Positions 36,531 to 49,718 of a stretch of 64,000 bases of DNA are shown here, piece after piece. The stretch comes from Mansonella perstans (taxonomy: Eukaryota > Nematoda > Chromadorea > Rhabditida > Onchocercidae). The stretch lies in NCBI GenBank assembly GCA_037074765.1, contig JBAMDO010000042.1, forward strand, positions 232,629 through 296,628, read 5' to 3'. The notes beneath the pieces were generated by a model that worked only from the letters and a program-made list of their open reading frames with translations, was not told where the DNA came from and ran no database searches. Made by a program: the position numbers and the translations under genes. Each line of letters starts with the position of its first letter. Position 1 is the first letter of the stretch.

Positions 36531-39004
36531 CTACGAGTTACCACCGTCGAATGATGATTTATCAAAGTGACGAACGATATCTGTGACAAGATCATGATGT
36601 TGTTTAACAACATTATCCCAACCTGGCGTACATGTAATATTTCGCGGATGCTGAATGATAAATTCCACGGCACGATTTCGAAGACGTGGCGCACTGTAGA
36701 TATCCGAAACGATGAGCAGTTCGCAAACATTTTCAAATGTCAATGCCTACAAATGAAAAATTTCGGATATAATATTACAAATATCTCTTTAGAATAGATT
36801 AATTTTCATTTTGTTAAAGAAGCATCTAATTTTTTTTGCAGTTAAATGCATCGACTGGATTCTTCCACTCAGAGGATATTGGCGATTTTCGTTTATTTGA
36901 TGTTGACAATCGTTGTGTATTGCCTATTTTAATTGATATTGGTGTGTCTTGTACATCTAGTGATGTAATTCATTCTTTTGCTTTTCTCAGATGTTTTGTT
37001 AAAATAGATGCTTTAAATGGTCTTTTAACAGAGTTTCTTGTAATTTCACTAGCTCTGGTCTGTATTATGGACAGCGTTCTGAAATTTGGCTGCTAGTTAT
37101 AGTTTTATGCCAAAATCATGCCTGCAAAATTAAAGTAAATTCAACAAAAGGCAAAAACATTCGATATGTTCACAAAATTTTACTTGAATTAAGGCTTTTT
37201 CACAGTGACTTTTCAGTTCTTCAAGTCGATACTTATCTGCAGCAATCAGCAAATCGGAAGCAAATGCAAATTCATTAACATCTCTTAAACAACGACCACA
37301 GTAAATGAAATTGAGCATTTCCGTTACTGTATCGTATTCCAGATCTTCGATTACCATTACACCCTATAACAAGATGATATTCATTCAAAATAAGCCAAAA
37401 GAATAAAAAGAAGGAAAGGAAGAATGAATTTCACTGAACATTTTTTTGTGCTGTAAAGTAGAAGTGCTGTTGAAATGGAAGTTCATGAAGTGCTGCAATA
37501 TAATTCCATATCAATAGTTATTTTGCATCTTGTTATAAAAAGAAGATTTTCCGAACTGAACTGAATTTTACAATAATTAAACCAATTAAATTGAACTAAC
37601 CGTTTTAGCTTCATTTGTATCTTCATGCCTTAGCATAGCAGCAAAAACCGGAGATCTAGCTGCTAGAATGGCACGATGAACTCTAATTTCTCGTTCGCCT
37701 ACTTTTATTGCAAAATCAGTCAATACGTCATCTCTTAACATTTTCAAATAATCTTCTGTTAGCTGTTGCTCGCTATTGCTCTGAAAAAAAAATTAACTTA
37801 TGAAAGTAAGTAAATGTCATCATCTATCTGTTTCTTTTTCCACCAAACATCCCTCTCATAATCGGAAATTGTACATTGTAATATGATAATTAAAAAATTT
37901 TTCAGCTAGATTGTTAAGACAGACTCACAGTTAACATCTCCTCTAATGTTGTCGTAACAGTTTCCACTGCTACATCTATCTCAACATTCACAATAATTGA
38001 ATCATTTGGTAATATCTGTGGAAATAGAACGTCTCGTTTTATGTATGAAACATAATCAGAATGAGAGGGATTTGGATGAATACGCATTTCGATCTCCTTC
38101 ATTTCGCTGGTTCGTAAAATGAAGCTGAAAGAGGAAATAATGCAGTAATCAAAAATTAAATATTGGATAGAATAACTTAGCAATATCCCAAGATGAATAT
38201 TACTCATATTATAAGTCAAAAGCATTGGGAGAAGCTATAGAAAATAAAGATTTGGTGATAAAAATAAGCTTTTAATATTTTTGATCAATAACTTTGCTTT
38301 GTTAACAACTTGCATTATTATTTTTTTATCTTGATTTTTTTAAACATAAAAATTAATTCAATTAATTTACCGAGATTTGAATCCAATTTTCCCATTTTTG
38401 CACGGCGCATTCGTATTACTGACCACTCTGTTAAGACATAGAAAGACAAAATCTTTGTTGTTTTCACCATTTCCTTTTGGGTAAATTTTGATTGACCAGG
38501 TAAGCGTGTCTTCACCACGATGTAGGTGGACAAAATTTTCCAAGTATTCCTGGTAACAGTGCGAAAAATTCTTAACTGTCCAGCTATGTTTCACATGCTG
38601 AAAAAAGCTAATCATTTCCATCTCTATCATTCTTCAAAACTATATCACATAACTTCTGCTCTAGAACTTAAGTCCCGAGGAATCAATTAAATCATTAATG
38701 AGATGTGCTTCTAAATAATTTTCCGAATAATTCCGACCACACTATTTGCTCTCAAAATTACTTGGAATTTTCGTAACTTTTGTATCCTGGAAAGAAAGGT
38801 AGATTTTAATTCATTTAAATCCCAAACACAGCAAAGTGAATCACGGTTGTAAAAGTACAAAACAATCTACAGGTACAACTGAAAACCAAACAATCCTAAA
38901 CGAACCTCTACTCTGATCTCAGTTTGCGAAGAATTTGAGGAATGAGAAGCAAGCGTCGATGAAGATTCGATTGGCATACTTAATTCGGAATTTGACGGCT
39001 CCAT
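36531..39004 (-). CDS. mel-26: MEL-26 ortholog: MATH-BTB substrate adaptor for CUL-3 ubiquitin ligase
   Basis: Six exons join in phase to 365 residues: 38906-39004, 38371-38597, 37929-38124, 37601-37780, 37184-37363 and 36531-36746. Residues about 34-175 form the MATH domain (HSWTVKNFSHCYQEYLENFV, LTWSIKIYPKGNGENNKDFV, EMRIHPNPSHSDYVSYIKRD). Residues about 185-300 form the BTB domain (DFAIKVGEREIRVHRAILAA, RSPVFAAMLRHEDTNEAKT, MLNFIYCGRC, LLIAADKYRLEELKSHCEKA). A C-terminal BACK-like helical segment contains ENVCELLIVSDIYSAPRLRN and HDLVTDI. As recalled, these blocks are closer to C. elegans MEL-26 than to SPOP. MEL-26 brings katanin subunit MEI-1 to CUL-3 for degradation after meiosis, so the same role is likely here. 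The start fits MEPSNSEL and the exon 1 end SSQTEIRVE. The last intron (36747-37183) contains a cox2 NUMT. Confidence 0.95.
36845..37120 (+). pseudogene. NUMT: fragment of mitochondrial cox2 inside the last mel-26 intron
   Basis: The plus strand, opposite to mel-26, encodes a stretch of nematode cytochrome oxidase subunit II: GDFRLFDVDNRCVLPILIDI, then TSSDVIHSFAF and VKIDALNGLLTEF. A frame change follows. In another frame comes GLYYGQRSEIW and then 'agttttatgcca', which corresponds to the copper-site block of COX2. The two CuA cysteines expected in GQCSEIC are replaced by Arg and Trp, and a TAG follows. The T-rich base use is that of nematode mitochondrial DNA. Frameshift, stop and lost copper ligands show a dead nuclear copy. 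It fills most of a 437-base intron. The edges are approximate. Confidence 0.9.
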
Positions 39005-40768
39005 TCTTCAAAAATTCCTGTGGAAAAAAAAAAAAACAAATTCATTGCGAAAGAAGTAAAAAGTCCAACAAAAAAAGAAAACTTGGATACAATGGTTTAT
39101 ATTTTATTATTCACTACAGTAAACGACTTACTTCAGTACAGTATGTGACAATGTCGAGTCGCTCCACGAAATGATTCTTTAACAAATTTCAACTATAAAA
39201 TATCATTCATCAGGTACTACTACTCCAACAACATATAACCCTGAAAAATTTTTCCCGTGAACTTGGACAAAAAAAAAGATTCATCAGATTTCATCATTTC
39301 ATCATTGATTTCATCATATATGAAATCCTGCTATCTTTTATTTTAAATGAATAACTGTTTGGTGTTAAATTTAAAAGTATCAATTAACTGTCCAATAAGA
39401 CAGCGTGAATTTTAGATCAATACAGTGGTCTTATAAAAAGCTTTTTAATGGACATCAAAATAAGAAATCAAATAAACTAAACAATAACTTATTGTGGAAA
39501 TAATATGCTAAAATGATTTTGAAAAAGCAATAATGGATTCAACATTCATTTAATCAACACTGAATCAATCAACAACTAACTAAGCAATACATTGTCATAA
39601 TTTTCACTCCTAAATAAATGAAACTATTCGTTCATTTTAAATATGCTCAATTTTATACAAACAAAAAGGATTCAATTAATCTGTAGTTTACTAATTAGAT
39701 CTCACTCTGGTATATGGATTGTGACACAACATAGGAGTAGAGGACACAATTCCATATAATGTCATGAAAGCTAAGAAAATACAAAGACAACAAATATTAG
39801 CATGCAAGCCTAGTTTCATTGGGAGCATTGGGAGGAGGGGAAAAAAAAAGCCAGAAAACAGAGGTGGTAATGTCAGTTATTACATGGATATAAATGACGA
39901 AATAATAAAATTAAGAAAATATCACTAATATGTTTGGTTAATGAGCATAAAACAAAGCTTTGCTTAATAAACGAACTAACTTGTCATGAGTGAAAGCAGA
40001 ACTTAATTGGGCAGCTTAATTACATCTCGCAGTCCATTCAATTCTGAATTTTTCAATATAATTTTATTATCGATGCCCAGAAATAAAATGCGATGGCTTA
40101 ATAACTCAATAACTTAGTAACACGTACATAAATAAAATTCCATAAATAATTGCTTTGTGGAATTTTCTAGCTTGTTAAGTAAAACGAATATTTGCTTAGA
40201 TCTCAACAAAGAATGAATTAAAATAATAACAAATTTGTAGATAATAAAAAAAAAAAATTGCAGAAGAGAAAATTAACACTGTAAAATGATAGACAATTCA
40301 TCACAAAATAAACCACCCTTTTTGAATTTACTTTCTTCACAAATATATTATATATGAAAGTCTTCAAAGAAATTGTGGGCTCTAAAATGAAAGCAGATTC
40401 ATGGGCACAAACAAGCTCACAGCATCATCACTAATAACTTTGTTAAAGGTATATCATGGAATAATTTCTCTGCAAGCAAAACATCTAATCTTAGTTTCTA
40501 AAAAATTTCAGGCAATTTAAAATCGAATTTGTATTCATAAACATACTCCATTCATTACATCGCTACAGTTTTCTATTCAGAGAAAAGTGAAAAGAAATTT
40601 TGGAACTAAATTAATTGCACTTTAGAAGGCAAAAACGCAGAAATGCGAGCTGCTATCAGCTATGATAGTTGCAGTTGAAAAGAGCGGGAAAATGCTTTTC
40701 TTTGTATCTGAAGGAAGTGGAAAATGCTGCATACTTTCCCCAATTTGTAAAAAGATCGACAAAGATTT
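39005..40768. other. 1.8 kb non-coding interval between mel-26 5' end and the TENT4-like 3' end
   Basis: AT-rich sequence with no coding exon recognised. It should include the mel-26 promoter next to 39005 and the 3' UTR of the downstream gene near 40768. No distinct repeat or regulatory motif was identified. Confidence 0.5.
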
Positions 40769-43505
<2,737 letters not shown>

Positions 43506-45724
43506 CTTTAACTCCCATGAAACTACGTTTCACTGAAATATGACCAATGTATGTCCATTAATCCACATTTCTCTACATTTCATTGGTCAAAATCGTATAT
43601 ACAGAGAACTTATCAGATATCAATTCACTTCACCTTTACGTTCTAAGAGATCGAAATTTTTCAATGGTCAATTATGTTGCTTACTCAGTCAGTTTTACTC
43701 TCCATCCATTTCAAGTTTGTGAAATATTTTTCTCAAGAATATTTCCTCGACAGCAGCAATAAATGATGCATAAATAAATATAGAGAAATTCATTCTTGTA
43801 AAATTTATGAGTTTATTCAATTCACATACAAATATCACATGTATACAGATGTAAATAAATAAATATACAAACGAATAAATAATTAAACAAATAAATAAAC
43901 TCGTTAATAAATAAATAAATATACAAACAAATCCGTTAGTTAATAAATAAATATATCAGAAGAGCCAAATAGAGGAGGCAACTAATTTATACCCTACCAG
44001 TGTGAAATAGATTTCATGGAAGATGCACATAAGTGCCATCTGATTCATATAGGATCAGAAAACACTTATTTGGATGAGCCTTTTTAGTGATTATCCGCAA
44101 ATAATTTGCAATGAAACAGAGTTAATAGATTTGATCAAAAACCACAGATTGCCAAAGAAAGATGACTGATTTTTTTCGCATCATCTCTTTGATATTTGTA
44201 AGAAATAGTTCTCATTGAAAAGATTTTAGGCCTATAGTCCTGCAAAAATAAAATTAACGTGTCAATGCAATCAGGATCATCTGATTATTTTCCACTTGAC
44301 CTTTACCAATATCAAAACAGAAACTTCTTCCATTCCCTTCGAACTTGCCGATAAAAAAAAAGGGAATTATCAGAATTTAACGGTCATAGCGGCCTGTTAT
44401 AACAAGTTTGATATATGGCCATAAAGAGTGTGCTACGAGCTGATGACTTTTCTATACTGATCAGGGTTTCCAGTCGATGGAGAGGAATTCGATTCAGTAA
44501 TTCACTTTCCTTTACTGATTAGAATTTCCGGTCGATGGAGAGGAATTCGGTTCAGTACTAGGAACAACTCTCATCGCTAAATTCTGCATGTAAGATGCGC
44601 TGGTGAAATGCTTATCTACATGGCTGTGCGCTTTGAATATTTGCTAAAAGTGACTTATCTTTGTTTACGTAAAATATTTAATTGTATAAGTGTAAGTACT
44701 CTTTTGACACGTGCGCGCTATACGTAGTCCTCGTCATATTCATTGCCAGTAAATGAGTTTTAGTAGTCAATAAGTGAAGTCATGTTAACTAATTCGGTTT
44801 CACTGCCTTTAAGTAGCATTCGCTTTCATAAATCGCTTTCATAATTATTTGATTTACTTGGTAAATTAAGTTTAGATTTAGTTCATAAGTCATTTAATTA
44901 AATTTTTCTTAATAAATCACCTCTGTTTTGCCATCACTGCAGTTAAATTATTACTGTTTTTGTATCACTGTGAATGTTTTTTTAGCTCTTTGCTGCTCCC
45001 TCAAGGTGATAGCCCGCAGTTTAATACATGTTTCGATTTGTTACACATTGCTAAATAAGTATTTTGGGATGTATGGATGACAAATTGTAACGTGGACTAA
45101 ACCTTGGACTTTCGTGATCAACTATCGAAGCGTTATAGTCGATGTAGTTGTTGCCGAAAGTCTAAGGGTAAAACCAACATCATCTTGCGTGAAACCTACA
45201 AAAATCAAATCCATAATTAATCAGCTATACATCTCTAATAATTAATTTTTCATATATTTGATTTTTAGCAACCTGCCTTAATTGGCAGAATTTATTTAAT
45301 ACTTTTGCACTTTTAATTAATACTAAAAGCTGTTTTGCAGTTTTTTGTGGTAAGCAGTAGATATCTAACAGTAGATTTCTCAAATAATGAATTTCATTGA
45401 TTAATCATCCTTTCTGCTTTCAACTTGATTTTAAATCATATTTGCTCAGCAACTAAGCTAAAGTGTTAATCATTTCTGTTAATGATTAAAGTACATATAA
45501 CTATACGTATTTTATAAGTCATATAAATTACCGGGTTATTGTACTTCGCATGCATATGTTGTTGCTGGATGATTAAATGTCTTCAGACTGTGCCTCCGGG
45601 CAAGTGGAATTTTCAGTCCAATTTGTAATTTTCAGTTGTTGCTGCTTCCACACTGTTGCAGCATTTCACTAATTTTAACTTACTGGATATTTGGAATTTA
45701 GATCAGCAAAGAAATTTACAAATT
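43506..45724. other. 2.2 kb non-coding interval with AT tetranucleotide repeats and a 58-bp dimer
   Basis: The divergent promoters of the TENT4-like gene and glutaredoxin should lie here. About 43780-43960 is dominated by 'aaataaatatac' and 'aataaataaa' units. A tandem dimer at 44450-44557 is listed separately. No coding exon was recognised. Confidence 0.6.
44450..44557. repeat. tandem dimer of a ~50-bp unit, period 58
   Basis: 'ctgatcagggtttccagtcg' within 44450-44499 and 'ctgattagaatttccggtcg' within 44508-44557 are each followed by 'atggagaggaattcg(a/g)ttcagta'. Non-coding, 1.2 kb upstream of the glutaredoxin start. Confidence 0.85.
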
Positions 45725-47064
45725 ATGGGTTTTCTGCTTTCCAAACATGTTCCATCGGTATGTTTTTTTTTTTTATTGTAAAGTGCATTTCCTTTGAAAA
45801 AAATCAACCTTGCTTTCTTGGGAATAAATTAGATTATAAGTACCTAAGTGGTTGGGATATCGTTTCGGTCTGTTATTATTGGGAACAGATCCTTATTTTT
45901 ACATTTAACTTGACTGTAGCAAATTTAAAAAGTTGTTAGCACATAACAAAACAAGGATAGCGAGCGAATAAGGAAATCACGTTTGTACGGGGAAACAGGT
46001 ATCTACAGAATGGTAGTAATAGAACTGAAGAATGCAAAAAATCTTTTCGAACAAAAGTTCGTCAAATTTAACTTTTAGGATATGGCTGAAGTACAACGAT
46101 TTATTGACGAACTGATTGCAATGAAAAAAGTTTGTTTTTCCTTTCATATTATCTTTATTTTCTAGAAATTACTGATTCCAACTGCATTTTGATAAAATAA
46201 AATTGTAGCATGAGATATTAAACTTCATTAACTTACATAATTTTAACTTGTATTCTTTTTTTTAAATTAGCATCAGTTATTTTCACCGGTCTATTCGATA
46301 CAATTTGGAATTTGATTGAATTTTGAAATGTTTTTACAGATAGTAGTAATATCGAAAAGTTGGTGCATATATTGTAAACGGGTACGTAGAGCGCTTGACG
46401 AATATCCTCTCAAAAATGATGCATTGGAATGGGTCGACATCAACAAAAGATCTGATGGAAAAGAAATTCTGGATTATATGGAATTGATAACTGGATCAAG
46501 GTAATATTTACGCTATTTTATCGCACTTTTCCTTAGATTAGAAATCATTATGATGTTTAGGGCGCATTCATATTTGTTTTTACAGTTTCTTTTCTTATAA
46601 ATTTCTTCAGCAATGGGTAGTACACAGTTGGTGCACAGTGGAGTCATCAGAGAAGGAAAAGTGAAGCTGAAGAGCATAAACCTGGTTCAGAAGCGAAGAT
46701 TCAGAGTGGAACTACCATATTTGTTTGTGTGGGAATTTTTAGCGGAAATCCTTCCAAGTTTTGCATTTTAAATGATGCAGACAGTTCTTAAAGATGATAC
46801 TTAAAGAGAATAGAAGAAACGTAACCTCAGTAATTTCTAGTTCTGATTTAGATTTTGGGACTTGAAGAACGGCGAAGTCTCAATGTTGTCAAAATAACTG
46901 GTGCATTACGCTAGCGATGCGTTCATTGATTAATATTAATAATTTTCAGGAAGGTACCGCGAATTTTCATTGGTGGTGAATTTTTTGGAGGTTGCGATGA
47001 AATAAATGTAGCAAAAAAAAACGGTATCTTAAAACAGAAACTTAAAGAGACTGGAGTTATATAA
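45725..47064 (+). CDS. small dithiol glutaredoxin with predicted N-myristoylation signal
   Basis: Four exons (45725-45757, 46079-46129, 46340-46500, 46950-47064) join in phase to 119 residues. The core is a glutaredoxin fold: IVVISKSWCIYCKRVRRALD with the CIYC active site in place of the usual CPYC, then EWVDINKRSDGKEI, the TGSRKVPRIFIGG segment with the cis-proline (VP), and FFGGCDEINVAKKNG with the GG-C-D glutathione-binding turn. It reduces protein disulfides or glutathione mixed disulfides. Exon 1 reads MGFLLSKHVPS. Gly2, Ser6 and Lys7 fit the MGxxxSK N-myristoylation consensus, suggesting membrane anchoring. Without exon 1, translation could begin at the Met of MAEVQRFIDE in exon 2 (46082), giving a soluble 107-residue form. 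Exon 1 rests on a good donor and a matching phase only. Confidence 0.85.
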
Positions 47065-47470
47065 AAGAATTGAAAACAATTATATTTGAAGGATTATACA
47101 TTAAGACTTAATGCCTTTTTAAAATTTTTACAGAATAATCACTTTGTTATGAATAATGCATTTGTTATGGATGTTGTAATTTTCAATTTTCAAGTCACTT
47201 AATTTTCTGCATTTATGTAATATTCCACAAATACATTTCTTAATAATCAAAGATAAACACTTTGGATCCACATACTTCTTTGGCTTCAATCAAATACTAT
47301 TAAAAGACAAGAGATAATGAAGAGACCTGGGATGATTGCATGATAAGATAGCTAGAAATGTTTATGCAGGCGAGTTAGTGCTGATATTTGCAAAAGTTAT
47401 AATTCTAAAAGTATTTTTTATGTCAAAATCGCAAATTGTGGGAGAAGAATTTACTGTGAAAAATTTAGGA

Positions 47471-47549
47471 GTAAAAGTTTATTTGCAAATGACTCTTTGA
47501 TAAAATGTTAAGTAAAAATCTATTTGCAAATGACCTTTTGGTAAAATGA
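47471..47549. repeat. tandem dimer of a ~38-bp unit
   Basis: 'gtaaaagtttatttgcaaat' begins the copy at 47471-47508 and 'gtaaaaatctatttgcaaat' the copy at 47512-47549. Each is followed by 'gac' and a 'taaaatg' end. It lies between the convergent glutaredoxin and LDLR-A genes. Confidence 0.8.
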
Positions 47550-47680
47550 CCCCCTGACTTTTTGATTTTGATATATTTGATACATTTGGTGATAGGAAAA
47601 GATGTCGGGTTAATTGCATTGCTTTCAAATTGGCGTAATTCAATGAGGAAAATTTTCATTTATCATTGGTTAAATAATTT

Positions 47681-48420
47681 TTAGGTATAAAGTGAACTTA
47701 TCAGTAGGTCATCTTCATCTTCGTTATCATTGTTTTGCTCCATTTTCAAATTTTTCCTTACACCATATGCTCGATTATTTCGGATTAGATTACGTCGTCG
47801 TCGTCGGCGACATCGCAGAATGGTCATCACAAGCAATATAATGGACAATATGGAAGCTATAGCAATAAGCCATTCATTGGACATTGTAAATCGAAGAATA
47901 GATGTAGTAATGTTTGTTGGCTGAATTATTGAATTAACCTTATCCATTCGTATTGCTGATTTCATCTGTGCTTCATAAGGTATATTTATATTACTATCTT
48001 GCCATTGCCTATAATAAAAGCCCAGAATACCGTGATGTTCGACTGAATGAATCATACAAGCCATACAAAAAGTTTTAAATTACCTTTCGAAGCTTAAAAT
48101 ATTTCAAAAATTCTATTTTAACAATTTATGTTTTTGAAGTGTAAAAGGTTTCAAATGACCTTTCGAAGCTTAAAATACTTCAAGTTCATAATTCCTATTT
48201 TAACAGTTTATATTTTCGAAATTGACAAAAACCTTTTGTCACAATTGATTTCATCCGATCCATCAGTACATTGTGCAATACCATTGCATAGATCATACTG
48301 TGCAATACATTCACCATTATTGCACATCCATTGCCAAGAACTGGGACAATTTAACACTTGGCCTGATGCATATGGTATTAGCATCTCTGGAAGAACAAAA
48401 TTGTCGCCGAGGATGTCACA
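47681..48420 (-). CDS. LDL-receptor class A single-pass membrane protein (5' end not found)
   Basis: Two exons are secure: 48233-48420 and 47681-48008, joined in phase 2. The first ends with one LDL-A module, [20 protein letters not shown] then [16 protein letters not shown]. It has all six cysteines and the calcium-binding DGSDE. The second carries a linker with an NIT glycosylation sequon, a membrane helix ([20 protein letters not shown]), a stop-transfer run RCRRRRRR, and an acidic cytoplasmic tail ([17 protein letters not shown]) to TAA. The acceptor before 48420 (cttcag) shows that at least one upstream exon, with a signal peptide, is missing; none was recognised up to 49700. Type I topology is inferred. 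The architecture resembles small LDLRAD-type receptors; ligand unknown. The intron and the upstream flank carry local duplications. Confidence 0.8.
48071..48220. repeat. imperfect tandem dimer filling an intron
   Basis: Copies 48071-48135 and 48138-48220 share 'acctttcgaagcttaaaata', 'ttctattttaaca/attcctattttaaca' and the following bases. Together they make up most of the intron between the LDL-A exon and the membrane exon. Confidence 0.8.
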
Positions 48421-48616
48421 CTGAAGATGTTACGATATGAAGGACAAATTAATAAGCCTGATACATATGTTATTATGATATCAAGGGCAAGTTAACATTT
48501 GGCCTGATACATATGATATTATGATATCAAGGACAAGTTAACACTTGGCCTGATGCACATGATACCAACATTTCTAGAACAAAACTGTCACCGAGGATGT
48601 CACATTGAAGATGTTA
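48337..48616 (-). repeat. duplicated LDL-A exon edge with lost splice acceptor, plus partial units between
   Basis: The real exon 5' part (48337-48430) recurs at 48529-48616: 'gaacaaaa(t/c)tgtc(g/a)ccgaggatgtcaca' and flanking bases match. In the real exon the minus strand reads cttcag|TGTGAC; in the copy it reads cttcaA TGTGAC, so the AG is gone. Between them are two shorter partial units starting near 48456 and 48500 ('gcctgatacatatg', then 'gatatcaagg'). Confidence 0.85.
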
Positions 48617-48952
48617 AGATCTTCTATACACTCTTCCATTCTGTCTACAAATTTTTCTAGGCTTAAAAAGTATCGTTAATATTGGCGTAAATCGTCAAGC
48701 ACCTTTGAAATAGCATTTAGAAAGAAATGTTTATATTTTAACAAATGAACAAAGTGCTAGCAATCCCAGCTCATTGATTTCACAAAGTTCTGGCTTCTGG
48801 CTCTGTGTGTTAGTCTTAGATCTCTCTTTCCATGGTGTATATAGGCACTGTTGCAATGGAACAGTAGGCTAGCCTAGTTATTAGGATCGATAGTTAATCA
48901 TCAGTGCCCATCACAAGGGCCAATAAAGAATAGGCTTTACTTTATTGCTAAT

Positions 48953-49151
48953 AATTGTAACTAGAATTAAAAACTTGCTTTCGACAACAAAGATGCCAAA
49001 GAAGATTTGACAGAATAACCTTTCAGAACTGATCTTTCGGCTCAAAAAGCTGAGAATTGCAATTAGAATTAAACACTTGCTTTCGACAACAAAGAAGATG
49101 CCAAAAACATTTGGCACAATGACCTTTCAGAACTGACTTTTCGCTTCAAAA
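48953..49151. repeat. tandem dimer of a ~95-bp unit, period ~104
   Basis: Copies 48953-49047 and 49056-49151 share 'aactt/cactt' flanks, 'gctttcgacaacaaagatgcc/aagaagatgcc', 'acctttcagaactga' and 'ctcaaaa/cttcaaaa'. Non-coding, upstream of the LDL-A gene. Confidence 0.85.
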
Positions 49152-49500
49152 TCGGAATCATCCTGTTTTTCCAACGTCTTCATATCCGATGGAGATAATT
49201 GGATACTTAAATTCAAAACATCTAATGAAGAAATATCAAAAGCCGTGAATCTCTGTTAAATTCATTTCTTTGAAATTCCAAAATTTCTTAAATCAAAATT
49301 ATTTGACGTCAATTCAAATAATGACATTATTATTAGCATATTGTCATCCCACGTACGTGCAAAATTTGTGTGTGTGGCGTGTGTATGTGCATGTCCATGT
49401 TATTGTAGTCTAATAGAAGTCATAGACCTATGGTCAATAATTCCACGTGCGTGTAAAATCAGAGCATTTGAAAGTTGTGATTGATAATTCATCTTGATAC

Positions 49501-49640
49501 GGTGTGTGTGTATGTGTGTATGTGTATGCATGTATGTATGTGTGCATGTGTGTATGTATGTGTATGTATGTATGTGTGCATGTGTGTATGTATGTGTGTG
49601 TATGTATGTGTGCATGTGTGTATGTATGTGTGCATGTGTA
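49501..49640. repeat. TG / TATG microsatellite
   Basis: About 140 bases of 'tgtgtatg', 'tgcatg' and 'tatgtatg' units with a weak higher-order pattern. The open Cys/Val-rich frames on the plus strand and the His/Thr-rich frames on the minus strand are repeat artefacts. Confidence 0.95.
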
Positions 49641-49718
49641 TATCTGTATTCTTGCTCATTTATTTTTATTGCACGTAAAATTGACTGTGTTTGCAGTAAT
49701 AATCATATAATAATCATA

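Noticed and set aside
36845..37120. A functional cox2-like gene on the plus strand
   Set aside because: Frame change, stop codon and loss of both CuA cysteines show a dead mitochondrial insertion.
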